From contig JAZKHT010000001.1 in the NCBI GenBank assembly GCA_040385245.1, positions 248,001-312,000 of the forward strand: a stretch of 64,000 nucleotides of DNA, in the 5' to 3' direction. The notes under the pieces were generated by a model, which was given only the letters and a program-made list of their open reading frames with translations, searched no databases and was not told the DNA's origin. This document shows positions 27,555 to 36,009 of this stretch, piece by piece; position 1 is the first letter of the stretch, and every line of letters starts with the position of its first letter. The DNA comes from JAZKHT01 sp040385245 (GTDB lineage Bacteria > Pseudomonadota > Alphaproteobacteria > Rhodobacterales > Rhodobacteraceae). Both the position numbers and the translations under genes were made by a program.

Positions 27555-28022
27555 ATGCGCTGCCCATTCTGCGGCAATATCGACACCCAGGTGAAGGACA
27601 GCCGCCCCGCCGAGGATCACGTCGCCATCCGGCGGCGCAGGTTCTGCCCGGCCTGCGGGGGCCGTTTCACCACCTATGAACGTGTGCAGTTGCGTGATCT
27701 TGTGGTCATCAAATCGTCCGGCAAGCGCGAAGATTTCGACCGCTCCAAACTGGAACGGTCGATCCGCATCGCGATGCAGAAGCGGCCCATTGATCCCGAA
27801 CGCATCGACCAGATGATCAGCGGCATCGTGCGGCGGTTGGAAAGCCTTGGCGAAACCGACATCCCGTCAAAGGTGATCGGCGAGATCGTGATGGAATCCC
27901 TCGCCCGGATCGACACCGTCGGCTATGTGCGATTTGCCAGCGTTTACAAGAACTTCCAAGCGGCGGACGATTTTGACAAGTTTGTTTCGGAACTGCGCCC
28001 TTCAAGCGCCCCGGACGAGTGA
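27555..28022 (+). CDS. nrdR: Transcriptional repressor NrdR
   Basis: A 155-residue repressor of ribonucleotide reductase genes. The zinc ribbon is MRCPFCGNIDTQVKDSRP and RRRRFCPACGGRFTTYER. The ATP-cone domain follows (VIKSSGKREDFDRSKLERS), which senses ATP/dATP levels. The start at 27555 has a strong ribosome site AAGGAGGGGG. Its TGA overlaps the GTG start of ribD, a very common nrdR-ribD arrangement. Confidence 0.97.
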   Translation: MRCPFCGNIDTQVKDSRPAEDHVAIRRRRFCPACGGRFTTYERVQLRDLVVIKSSGKREDFDRSKLERSIRIAMQKRPIDPERIDQMISGIVRRLESLGETDIPSKVIGEIVMESLARIDTVGYVRFASVYKNFQAADDFDKFVSELRPSSAPDE

Positions 28023-29104
28023 CCGACGAAGATCACATGATCCATGCCCTCGCGCTGGCGGCGCGTGGGTTTGGCCGCACCTGGCCCAATCCGGCGGTCG
28101 GCTGTGTCATCGTGCAAGGCAGCCGCATCGTCGGTCGGGGGTGGACCCAGCCGGGCGGGCGGCCCCATGCCGAAACGATGGCGCTTGCCCAAGCCGGGGA
28201 TGCGGCGCGGGGGGCGACCGCCTATGTCAGCCTTGAACCCTGCGCGCATTACGGCAAAACCCTACCGTGTGCTGGCGCACTGATTGCCGCCGGTGTGGCG
28301 CGCGTCGTCACGGCGCTGACTGATCCTGATCCCCGCGTGGCAGGGCGGGGGCATGCGATTTTGCGCGGCGCAGGCATCAATGTCACCGAAGGCATCCTGA
28401 CCGCGCAAGCAACCGCTGCAAATGCAGGTTTCCTGAAACGGGTCACCCAAGGCTTGCCGCTGGTGATGCTAAAGCTGGCAACGACGCTGGACGGTCGGAT
28501 CGCCACGCAAGGCGGGGAATCGCGTTGGATCACCGGCCCACAGGCGCGCCGCGCCGTTCACGCGATGCGGCTGTGCCATGACGCGGTTCTGGTGGGCAGC
28601 GGCACGGCCTTGGCCGACGATCCCGATCTGACGGTGCGCGATCTGGGGTCCGGTCATCAGCCCGTCCGCATCGTCATCGACAGCACCCTGCGCCATTCGG
28701 CAGACAGCCGCCTTGGCCGGACGGCGGGGCAAAACCCGGTCTGGATGGTTCACACCGCCGCTGCCTCTGCCATGGCGCGCGATGCTTGGGCAAAGACCGG
28801 CGCGCGTCTGATCGAGGCGCCGACACGGGACGGCCATGTCGATCTTGACGCAGCGATGCGGCTGTTGGCTCAGGGTGGCCTGACGCGGATATTCTGCGAA
28901 GGGGGCGCAACGCTTGCGGCCGGGTTGATCCGTGCAGGGCTTGTCGACCGTCTGGCGCACTTCACCGCCGGCGTGATGATCGGTGCCGAAGGGCAAGCGG
29001 CCCTTGGCTCGTTGGACGTGATGGCGCTGAAAGAGGCCCCGCGCGCGCGCCTGCTGTCGGTGCAGACGGTCGGCCCGGACACGCTGACGCATTGGTCGTT
29101 TTGA
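28019..29104 (+). CDS. ribD: Riboflavin biosynthesis protein RibD (deaminase/reductase)
   Basis: A 361-residue bifunctional enzyme. The N-terminal deaminase has GRTWPNPAVGCVIV, GRPHAETMAL and LEPCAHYGKTLPC, which hold the zinc ligands (HAE and PCxxxxxxxC). The C-terminal reductase starts near LKLATTLDGRIATQGGESRWI and ends with FCEGGATLAAGLI. Together they convert the first pyrimidine of the riboflavin pathway in two steps. The start is GTG at 28019, overlapping the nrdR stop. Confidence 0.95.
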   Translation: MTDEDHMIHALALAARGFGRTWPNPAVGCVIVQGSRIVGRGWTQPGGRPHAETMALAQAGDAARGATAYVSLEPCAHYGKTLPCAGALIAAGVARVVTALTDPDPRVAGRGHAILRGAGINVTEGILTAQATAANAGFLKRVTQGLPLVMLKLATTLDGRIATQGGESRWITGPQARRAVHAMRLCHDAVLVGSGTALADDPDLTVRDLGSGHQPVRIVIDSTLRHSADSRLGRTAGQNPVWMVHTAAASAMARDAWAKTGARLIEAPTRDGHVDLDAAMRLLAQGGLTRIFCEGGATLAAGLIRAGLVDRLAHFTAGVMIGAEGQAALGSLDVMALKEAPRARLLSVQTVGPDTLTHWSF

Positions 29105-29110
29105 ACCAAT

Positions 29111-29140
29111 GAAAGAAACGGGGCGCAACGGCCCCGTCCA
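29111..29140 (-). terminator. Rho-independent terminator of the glyoxalase gene
   Basis: A 7-bp stem ACGGGGC / GCCCCGT (29118-29124 with 29131-29137, six-base loop) lies between the convergent ends of ribD and the glyoxalase gene. On the minus strand it is followed by TTTCTTTC, so it best serves the minus-strand gene; on the plus strand no T run follows. Confidence 0.7.
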
Positions 29141-29145
29141 GATGC

Positions 29146-29574
29146 CTACCAATGCCCGGTGTTGCCCATGCTTTTCCACGGTTCCGCCGGGGGCAGTGAG
29201 TCACCCTTTTGCAGCAACTCGATCGAGACATTATCGGGCGAGCGGACAAAGGCCATGTGCCCATCCCGGGGCGGGCGGTTGATCGTCACGCCATTGGCCA
29301 GCAAATGCGCGCACAGCGCATAGATGTCGTCCACGGCATAGGCAAGGTGGCCAAAGTGACGGCTGTCTGACGGCAGCCCAGCATCGCCATCCCAGTTGTA
29401 GGTTAGTTCCACCGGCGTTTCAGGCTGGTCCGGGCCTGCCATGAACACCAATGTGAACCGGCCCCCTTCGTTGTCGATCCGCCGCGTCTCTTCCAGACCA
29501 AGCAGGCGAAAGAACGCCATCGTCTTTTCCAGGTCCAATACCCGGATCATGGTGTGCAAATATCTGATTGCCAT
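29146..29574 (-). CDS. gloA: Lactoylglutathione lyase (glyoxalase I)
   Basis: A 142-residue metalloenzyme that isomerises the methylglyoxal-glutathione adduct to S-lactoylglutathione. The four metal ligands expected in the family are visible as H in YLHTMIRV, E in VELTYNWD, H in HFGHLAYAV and E in SIELLQKG. TMAFFRLLGLEETRR is the first-half signature. The start at 29574 (MAIRYLHTM) fits homologues better than the ATG 9 codons upstream. Confidence 0.92.
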   Translation of the reverse strand: MAIRYLHTMIRVLDLEKTMAFFRLLGLEETRRIDNEGGRFTLVFMAGPDQPETPVELTYNWDGDAGLPSDSRHFGHLAYAVDDIYALCAHLLANGVTINRPPRDGHMAFVRSPDNVSIELLQKGDSLPPAEPWKSMGNTGHW

Positions 29575-29635
29575 GCCGCATCTCCCTATCTGTGCGGTCA
29601 AAGACTAGCACCGAACGGGGCAAAGGGCAGGGGGG

Positions 29636-30985
29636 TCAGAAGTTGGACCGGATCGAAATCCCCACACCAAGATCGCGGCTGTCATGCAGGGCGATGTTGG
29701 ACCGCGTGTCCGACGCGCTGAATTCGATCATCGGGGAAAACCCCATGTAGTCGATCTGGCGCAGCGTCACCGACACGCCCGCCGACAGGCGAATGTCCTG
29801 CCGTCCGTCCAGACTGAAGGGAGAGGTGTCGAAATCCCGCGTCTCGACCCCCAGACGCGCGGCGACGGCGGTGCCCAGCACCGGGGACGCCTTTTGCCAG
29901 TCCACCCCGGCAGACAGGGCAAGGTAATGGGCGTCGTGCCAGTCGGACCGTGACCGTTTGGTGCCAAAGGTCAGGCGAAGTTGATCCCGGTTGGTCAGGC
30001 TGGTTGTGACCGATCCTGACAGGCCAAGCGATGCCGACGACCGGCTGCGGTCATCCTTGCGCAGGATGCGTTCGCCGCTCAGGGTGATCTTGCCGCTTGT
30101 GCGCGTGCCTAGCGCCCGGTCAGCCGTCAGATCAAGCCGCAGGTAATCCGACAGCGCCGATCCCCCATAAAAGTTGGTGCCCAGCGTCAGCGCGGGGGTC
30201 AGGGCGACGGGGCCGATGGCACCCAGGAAACGCTTTTCCGCACCGACCTCCAGCCCCAGATAGGCATAGTCCGCGCCCGTTGCATCGGGGGCTTGATCCT
30301 TTGCGTCCGATGACAGGGCAACCGCTTGTCCGGTCACCGCAAAGCGCAGCACGGTGCTGCCATCGCCCAGCTTGTAGCGGCCCGAAACGCCCAGACTGGT
30401 CGTCACCCCCGACAGCGCCTGCGCATCGCCCGACAATTCAAAGGGAATGCCAAGGAATTCCATGATCTGCCGGGACGATCCGTTGTTCACGTTCGACGAG
30501 GGTTGCACCGCGACATCCACCTTCAACGACAGCGGATTGCGCGACCGGACATAGCCGAAATCGGTGATCGCTACCTGCCGGGCCTGATCATTCGGTGCGT
30601 TTTCGACCGCCCGGCGCAGCCAGACCTGCGCCCGTGTGCGCTGCCCTTTCGACGATGCGACCTGCGCCGATACCAGTGCCGCGCCGAACCGCTCGGCCGG
30701 TTGATCCGCGCCACGCCATGCCAGACGTGCGGCAACCTCTGCCTCGTCCAGACGGCCCAGATCGCGCTGAACGCGGGCCAGCAGGATTTGCGCCGACACG
30801 TCGTCAGGGTCGCGCGCCACCAGCGCCTGCGCATAGGCAAGGGCGGCCATCAGGTCGCGTTGCGCCAGTGCGACATGGCCCAGTTTCAGCAGGTTTTCCG
30901 GTGTCAGCCGCACCTGTTGCGCCTGCGCGGCCCCACTCGCCAGCAGGACAGCAAGGCAGACCGCAAGACCACATCGCCGGCCCAT
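29636..30985 (-). CDS. Slam-type surface lipoprotein export protein (DUF560 beta-barrel)
   Basis: A 449-residue outer-membrane protein. A signal peptide ends at GAAQAQQ; residues 25-150 are a TPR-like helical domain (LLKLGHVALAQRDLMAALAYA, VSAQILLARVQRDLGRLDEAE). From about residue 160 alternating strands form a beta-barrel that ends in the phenylalanine of SIRSNF, the usual outer-membrane insertion signal. This order is the Slam (surface lipoprotein assembly modulator) layout; Slams flip lipoproteins to the cell surface. Its ATG overlaps the stop of the upstream lipoprotein gene (TGATG), and Slams are usually encoded beside their client. Confidence 0.8.
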   Translation of the reverse strand: MGRRCGLAVCLAVLLASGAAQAQQVRLTPENLLKLGHVALAQRDLMAALAYAQALVARDPDDVSAQILLARVQRDLGRLDEAEVAARLAWRGADQPAERFGAALVSAQVASSKGQRTRAQVWLRRAVENAPNDQARQVAITDFGYVRSRNPLSLKVDVAVQPSSNVNNGSSRQIMEFLGIPFELSGDAQALSGVTTSLGVSGRYKLGDGSTVLRFAVTGQAVALSSDAKDQAPDATGADYAYLGLEVGAEKRFLGAIGPVALTPALTLGTNFYGGSALSDYLRLDLTADRALGTRTSGKITLSGERILRKDDRSRSSASLGLSGSVTTSLTNRDQLRLTFGTKRSRSDWHDAHYLALSAGVDWQKASPVLGTAVAARLGVETRDFDTSPFSLDGRQDIRLSAGVSVTLRQIDYMGFSPMIEFSASDTRSNIALHDSRDLGVGISIRSNF

Positions 30986-31989
30986 CAGCGGTACAGGATG
31001 AAGCCGCCCGTTTCACGCACCCCGACATTTTCCGCGCGCGGGTCTTCGGAGGTCACAACGATCACTCCGACAACCTCTTGATCCAGACCTTCGCCCGAAA
31101 GGATTGCGTAGTAGTTGCCGGATTCGTAGACCACCGGACCATCGGTCGTTGGCGTGGTGCTGCGCAACTCGCCCGTCACCTCGCCCGCGTCCGAAATCAC
31201 GCCTGGACCAACGGCAAAGACCAGCGTCGGCAGTTCCGTCAGGGCGGACGAGTTGTTCGTGTTCAGCGCATCGATGACGTCCTGCGTGACCTCGACCCCG
31301 TTCAGGTCATAAATCTTGCGGTCGGTGACCTGGCCCGCGACGGCGTCGCCACTGTTGAAGTCGTTGAAGTCGATGGCAATCTCCATCGATCCGGTGGCGT
31401 ATTCCAGACCTGTCTGCCCCACGAAATCACGCAAGGCCGCATAGCCGCCCGTGTAGATGGCAACCCCGCTTGGCCCCAGATCGGTCGGGAAGGTCATGCC
31501 GCCCGTGCGGCTGAACAGGAAACCGCCAAAGCCGTAGCCTTCGTATGCGCCCGTGCGAACGATGGTGAACCGGGTCGATTCGCCCTGACCATAGATCGCG
31601 CGGTGCAAAAAGCTGTCGATGGTGGCACCCGACAGCGGATCGGTCAGCAGGTCGGGGTTTTCGTAAACCGCGAAATCGGGATTTCCCACCACCCCGGTGC
31701 CGACGGCGTTCTGGCTGTAGGCCTGACCGTCAAAGGCGAGGTTGTCGACAAGGAAGGTATCATCCGTGGAATCCAGCGGATCGCCTTCGTCATAGTCCAC
31801 TTTGGTCACGTAACCGTTGCCGGTATCTTCATCCAACTTTTCATACCGCGTCAGCGACGACCCGGCAGCGTTGCCGGTGCCGCCAAGCGGCGCTTCTTCA
31901 TCCGGCGTTTCATCCGGCACAAACGGGTTGCCGCCGCACCCGGCAAGGGCCAGCACCATCAGCGAGGTTGCGACGAAACGAAGTGTCAT
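30985..31989 (-). CDS. Surface lipoprotein, probable Slam client (TbpB-like barrel)
   Basis: A 334-residue lipoprotein. The signal peptide ends in the lipobox LALAGCGGN (cysteine at residue 19), followed by an acidic flexible linker (PDETPDEEAP). The C-terminal part is rich in short beta strands and glycine (GSMEIAIDFNDF, EVTGELRSTT), with GGFLFSRTGG and GGFILYR as in the small barrel of transferrin-binding-protein-B-like lipoproteins. Residues 50-180 hold many threonines and asparagines. The gene is directly upstream of and overlaps the Slam gene. No ligand can be inferred; iron- or haem-related roles are typical of described clients. Confidence 0.72.
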   Translation of the reverse strand: MTLRFVATSLMVLALAGCGGNPFVPDETPDEEAPLGGTGNAAGSSLTRYEKLDEDTGNGYVTKVDYDEGDPLDSTDDTFLVDNLAFDGQAYSQNAVGTGVVGNPDFAVYENPDLLTDPLSGATIDSFLHRAIYGQGESTRFTIVRTGAYEGYGFGGFLFSRTGGMTFPTDLGPSGVAIYTGGYAALRDFVGQTGLEYATGSMEIAIDFNDFNSGDAVAGQVTDRKIYDLNGVEVTQDVIDALNTNNSSALTELPTLVFAVGPGVISDAGEVTGELRSTTPTTDGPVVYESGNYYAILSGEGLDQEVVGVIVVTSEDPRAENVGVRETGGFILYR

Positions 31990-32017
31990 GGATGTGCCCG
32001 GTGTTTGTTAATTTTGA

Positions 32018-32037
32018 TGAACGATGCCAATCGTTCA
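32018..32037 (-). promoter_or_regulatory. 20-bp palindromic operator candidate
   Basis: TGAACGAT-GCCA-ATCGTTCA is a perfect inverted repeat of 8-bp arms with a 4-bp spacer. It lies 29 bases before the start codon of the lipoprotein gene and upstream of the Slam operon. Size and spacing fit a dimeric repressor or activator site. I could not match it to a named regulator. Confidence 0.55.
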
Positions 32038-32213
32038 CGCTTCCGTCAATCTTTCGGACATTGGAACCGCGCCGATGGTGCAAAAAGGTCATCGAATCGG
32101 GCATTGGATCGCGCTGATCTGCCGTTTGGTCCGGCAAAAAACCTGCGTTGCAAATCGGGCCGATTGTGCCAGAACGGGGCCAGCGACACATTTACCGGAG
32201 GCGCGGCGGACCG

Positions 32214-33047
32214 ATGCAGCAATACCTTCAGGCCCTGCGCCAAGTTCTGGAAACCGGAGAGAGATCGTCGGACCGCACGGGAACCGGGACCCTGTCGCTG
32301 TTCGGGATGCAGATGCGCTATCCGTTGTCGCAGGGGTTTCCGCTTGTGACGACAAAGAAGGTCCATCTGAAATCCATCATCCATGAACTGCTGTGGTTTC
32401 TGTCGGGCGACACCAACATCCGCTATCTGAAAGAGAACGGCGTTTCGATCTGGGACGAATGGGCGGATGAAAACGGCGATCTTGGCCCGGTCTATGGCAG
32501 CCAATGGCGGCGCTTTCCCGCACTGTTACCGGCCGGAACATCGCCTGCGGGCGAGCCGTTGTTCACCGAAGGGTCCATTGATCAGATCCGCGATCTGGTC
32601 GATCTGATCCGCATCAAACCCGACAGCCGCCGGATGATCGTGTCGGCGTGGAACCCGCCCGATGTGCCAAAACAGGCGCTGCCGCCCTGCCATACCTTGT
32701 GGCAAGTGCGGGTTCTGAACGGCACGATGCATCTGCAACTGTACCAGCGGTCCGCCGACATGTTCCTTGGCGTGCCGTTCAACATCGCTTCTTACGCGCT
32801 GCTGTTGCAGATGTTGGCGCATGTCACGGGGCACAAGGCGGGCGATTTCGTGCATTCCATCGGCGACGCGCACCTGTACCTGAACCATGTCGAGCAGGCC
32901 AAACTGCAATTGTCACGCGAACCCCGGCCCTTGCCCGTGATGACGTTCACCCGCGACGTGACGGACATCTTCGATTTCCGGTATGATGATTTTGCGTTGC
33001 AGGGCTATGATCCGCATCCGGCGATCCGCGCGCCGGTGGCGGTCTGA
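32214..33047 (+). CDS. thyA: Thymidylate synthase
   Basis: A 277-residue ThyA that methylates dUMP to dTMP with methylenetetrahydrofolate. RSSDRTGTGTLSLFG is the phosphate loop, the catalytic cysteine lies in LPPCHTLWQV, and FNIASYALLLQMLAHVTGH and HLYLNHVEQ are conserved. The start at 32214 (MQQYLQALRQVL) lies shortly after GGAGGCG. The next gene, folA, begins 2 bases after the stop; the two functions are linked through dihydrofolate. Confidence 0.97.
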   Translation: MQQYLQALRQVLETGERSSDRTGTGTLSLFGMQMRYPLSQGFPLVTTKKVHLKSIIHELLWFLSGDTNIRYLKENGVSIWDEWADENGDLGPVYGSQWRRFPALLPAGTSPAGEPLFTEGSIDQIRDLVDLIRIKPDSRRMIVSAWNPPDVPKQALPPCHTLWQVRVLNGTMHLQLYQRSADMFLGVPFNIASYALLLQMLAHVTGHKAGDFVHSIGDAHLYLNHVEQAKLQLSREPRPLPVMTFTRDVTDIFDFRYDDFALQGYDPHPAIRAPVAV

Positions 33048-33048
33048 C

Positions 33049-33534
33049 ATGCTGACATTGATCGTTGCCCGCGCCCGCAACGGTGCCATTGGTCGTGCAG
33101 GCACAATTCCCTGGCACGCCCCCGAGGATCTGGCGTTCTTTCAGCGCGAAACCACCGGGGCCGCCGTGATCATGGGGCGCAAGACCTGGGAAAGCCTGCC
33201 CAAACGCCCCTTGCCGCGACGTCTGAACATCGTCGTCACCTCGTACCCTGCGGAAGGGGACGCCGCTTTTGTCACCCTCGATGCGGCGATACCGACGGCG
33301 ATTGCAGCGGGGCACATGCGCATCTACGGCATCGGCGGCCAAGGCATCTATCGGGCGCTTTTGCCGCTGGCTGACCGGTTGCTGATCACCGAAGTCGCGC
33401 TTGACGTGCCAGATGCCGACGCCTTTTTCCCCGCGTTCGATGCGGGCGACTGGCACCATGCCGGAGCATTGCCCCTGCGCGCCGACGACCCAACCTGCAC
33501 CTTGCACGAGTACCTGCGTCACCAGTCCAGATAG
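33049..33534 (+). CDS. folA: Dihydrofolate reductase
   Basis: A 161-residue enzyme regenerating tetrahydrofolate from the dihydrofolate made by thymidylate synthase. The N-terminus MLTLIVARARNGAIGRAG continues with IPWHAPEDLAFF (the acidic substrate-binding residue); VIMGRKTWESLP binds NADPH, and IYGIGGQGIYRALL completes the cofactor site. It starts 2 bases after the thyA stop codon, so the two genes form one operon. Confidence 0.95.
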   Translation: MLTLIVARARNGAIGRAGTIPWHAPEDLAFFQRETTGAAVIMGRKTWESLPKRPLPRRLNIVVTSYPAEGDAAFVTLDAAIPTAIAAGHMRIYGIGGQGIYRALLPLADRLLITEVALDVPDADAFFPAFDAGDWHHAGALPLRADDPTCTLHEYLRHQSR

Positions 33535-33598
33535 CCCTTTCGGGTCATCCACCAATCGCGTTATCCTGTATGCTGTAACGGGTGACAGGGTATCAGTG

Positions 33599-34987
33599 AT
33601 GCAGCCGACAGACGCGACCGCCGCCGATTTTGTGCCGCCCTGTCCGATGCGCCCCGACCGCCCGCTGACCGCGTGGGATGTCCTGGCCTTGGCGCGCAAG
33701 GATTTTCTGTCGCTTTGGGCACCCGGTGATTTTGCCACCCGCTTTCGGGTCGTCACGATCTTTCGCCGTCGTATCCTGATCGTGAACAGCCCCAAACTGG
33801 TGCAAGAGGCGTTTCACACCAACCACACGATATTTCAGCGCAAAAGCCCGCAGATGCGCCATGCGCTGAAGCCGCTGATTGGCGATGGTCTGTTCATCAG
33901 CGACCACGAGGTTTGGGCCAGACGTCGCCGCATCGTCGGCCCGATCATCCACACCGCGCGGGTTCCGGGCTTTGTCCCGGTGATGATCCGCGCAATCGAA
34001 GAAAAGCGCGATGAATGGCTGGCCCAAGGCGATGGTGCGCAGATCGACGCGCTGGCCGACATGGCACGGCTGACCGCGGAAATCATCTGTCGCACCATCT
34101 TTGGCCAAGAGCTTGGCCGCCACCACGCGGACGAGATTGTGGCGGGGTTTTCCGACTATCAGGCGCGCATCGATCAGTTCGACCTGTTCACCGCCTTGGG
34201 ATTGCCCGACTGGTTGCCGCGCTTTCGCAATCGGGGTGTGCGCAAGGCCACGGCCCGCGTTCTGCGCGCGCTGGACGCCATCATCGCCGGTATCGCATCG
34301 ACCGGCGTCAAGGATGACGCATCCGTCATCGGTGGCCTTTTGTCCGCCCGCGATGAAGACGGCACCCCCCTTGGCCCCGACGCGATCCGCAACGAGGCTG
34401 CGGTGATCTTCATGGCCGGGCACGAAACGACCGCCAACACCTTGGCTTGGGCCTGGTATCTGCTGTCGCAATCCCCGCGCGTTGCAGACCGCCTGCGCGC
34501 CGAGGTGGACGAGGTGTTGGCGGACTGCGCCCCGTCCTTTGCCGACGTCCACCGCCTGCCCTATACCCGCGCCGTGATCGAAGAAACGCTGCGCCTGTAT
34601 CCCCCCGTGCCCATTCTTGCGCGCGAAGCATCGGGCGACGGGATGACCCTTGACCAACCCGTTTCAAAGGGGACCCTGCTGCTGGTCGTGCCGTGGATGT
34701 TGCATCGCAGCCCAAACTTCTGGCCTGATGCCGCAGCCTTTCGCCCCGAGCGGCACATGGAGGCGAAAAGCCCATCGAAATATCTGTACATCCCGTTCAG
34801 CATCGGCCCGCGCGTCTGCCCCGGCCAAGTCTTTGGGATGACCGAAGCAATCCTTAGTCTGGCAATTCTTGCCCGTCGCGTAACGCTTGATCTGGTGCCC
34901 GGCACGGATGTGCAGCCCGTCTGTCGGCTGACCCTGCGTCCCGGCGACACGCTGCCGATGATCCTGCGCCTGCGGGATGTGGCGTGA
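33599..34987 (+). CDS. Cytochrome P450
   Basis: A 462-residue haem monooxygenase. The I-helix oxygen-binding motif is FMAGHETTANTLAW, the K-helix ExxR motif is EETLRLYP, and the haem-binding loop is PFSIGPRVCPGQVFG with the thiolate cysteine. WARRRRIVGPIIH matches the C-helix. No reductase or ferredoxin gene is adjacent. The start at 33599 is preferred; the frame is open further upstream, inside folA. It overlaps the next (acyltransferase) gene by GTGA, which suggests both work on the same lipid-type substrate, possibly that of the capsule-lipid genes downstream (inference). Confidence 0.9.
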   Translation: MQPTDATAADFVPPCPMRPDRPLTAWDVLALARKDFLSLWAPGDFATRFRVVTIFRRRILIVNSPKLVQEAFHTNHTIFQRKSPQMRHALKPLIGDGLFISDHEVWARRRRIVGPIIHTARVPGFVPVMIRAIEEKRDEWLAQGDGAQIDALADMARLTAEIICRTIFGQELGRHHADEIVAGFSDYQARIDQFDLFTALGLPDWLPRFRNRGVRKATARVLRALDAIIAGIASTGVKDDASVIGGLLSARDEDGTPLGPDAIRNEAAVIFMAGHETTANTLAWAWYLLSQSPRVADRLRAEVDEVLADCAPSFADVHRLPYTRAVIEETLRLYPPVPILAREASGDGMTLDQPVSKGTLLLVVPWMLHRSPNFWPDAAAFRPERHMEAKSPSKYLYIPFSIGPRVCPGQVFGMTEAILSLAILARRVTLDLVPGTDVQPVCRLTLRPGDTLPMILRLRDVA

Positions 34988-36009
34988 CCGACGTGGCCAG
35001 CAGAACGACGGCCAAGCCAAAGCCCGAAAGTCTCCACGACATCGACATCAACCTGACCCGCGCGCCCGAACCAAAGGGGCCGCGGCTGTCTGCCCTGTGG
35101 TCCGGCGCGCAGGCGCGGCGAGATTGGCGCAAGCATTGGGTGGATGATACTGTCACCGGCGTTGCGAATGTCGCCCTGCATCAGGTGATGCGCCTGTTGC
35201 CGCCGGGATGGTGTTCTGACATCGGGGCCGAGATCGGCCCCTTTGTGCAGCGCCTCTATGACAAGCAATTCATGGGCAACCGCATCCGCCGCAATCTTGC
35301 GCTGCTGACAGGCGATGCCGATCCCCGCCTCTGGTGGCAGAACACCGGTCGCGTCCATGCCGAATTTGCAGCGATAGACAAGCTATGGGCGCACGGGCGC
35401 ATCACCGTGCAGGGCGAAGATCACCTGACCGCGCTGCGCGAAAAGGGACAACGCTACATCGTTGCCTCGGTCCATCTGGGCACATGGGAAGGGTTGGCGC
35501 TGATCCTGCAACAACAGTTCGGGGTGCCAGTCCTTGCCCCGTATCAGCCGCAGCCAAACCGGTTCATCAACCGGCTGATCTTTCGTCTGCGCCGGGGCAG
35601 GGGGCTGATCGGTCTGCCGCCCGGCCAACGCAGCGCGCTATTGTTGCATCGTCTGATCAGCAGCGGGGCAGCCACCGGATATATCATGGTGGATGAGGTG
35701 CGCGACGGCCTGACGCATTTCCCGCTGTTCGGGCGCAAGCCGCCTGATCGGGGCAATGCCGTTTTGGCGGTCAAACTGGCACAGGCTGCACAGGCCGTGA
35801 TCCTGCCGGTGGTCCTGCTGCGGCAAAGCGGTTGCACTTTTGCGCTGCACTTTCTGCCGCCCGTCACCCCCGGCAGCGACGGCGTCACCCCCGCCCTGAT
35901 CCGGCTGAATGCGGTGCTGGAACCGATTGTCCGCGACCATACAGACCAGTGGTACATGCTGACGTCGCTTGACGTTCCAAAAGCCGCGCAAACGGCGAAG
36001 CCCGGTTAA
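34984..36009 (+). CDS. LpxL/HtrB-type acyltransferase
   Basis: A 341-residue membrane-associated acyltransferase of the lysophospholipid/lauroyl family, which transfers acyl groups from acyl-ACP onto lipid A precursors or similar acceptors. The catalytic HX4E motif is SVHLGTWEGLALI near residue 165. APYQPQPNRFINRLI and GYIMVDEVRDGLTHFPLFGR follow in the usual places. The N-terminal 60 residues are polar and unlike E. coli LpxL, which begins with a membrane helix. It starts with GTG inside the P450 stop and ends head-on against the KpsD-like gene. It may add an acyl chain to a lipid other than lipid A, given its partners (inference). Confidence 0.82.
   Translation: MTDVASRTTAKPKPESLHDIDINLTRAPEPKGPRLSALWSGAQARRDWRKHWVDDTVTGVANVALHQVMRLLPPGWCSDIGAEIGPFVQRLYDKQFMGNRIRRNLALLTGDADPRLWWQNTGRVHAEFAAIDKLWAHGRITVQGEDHLTALREKGQRYIVASVHLGTWEGLALILQQQFGVPVLAPYQPQPNRFINRLIFRLRRGRGLIGLPPGQRSALLLHRLISSGAATGYIMVDEVRDGLTHFPLFGRKPPDRGNAVLAVKLAQAAQAVILPVVLLRQSGCTFALHFLPPVTPGSDGVTPALIRLNAVLEPIVRDHTDQWYMLTSLDVPKAAQTAKPG

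Noticed and set aside
30595..32349. Long plus-strand frame (584 codons) across the Slam and lipoprotein genes
   Set aside because: It is a shadow of two well-supported minus-strand genes with signal peptides, and continues into the thyA start.
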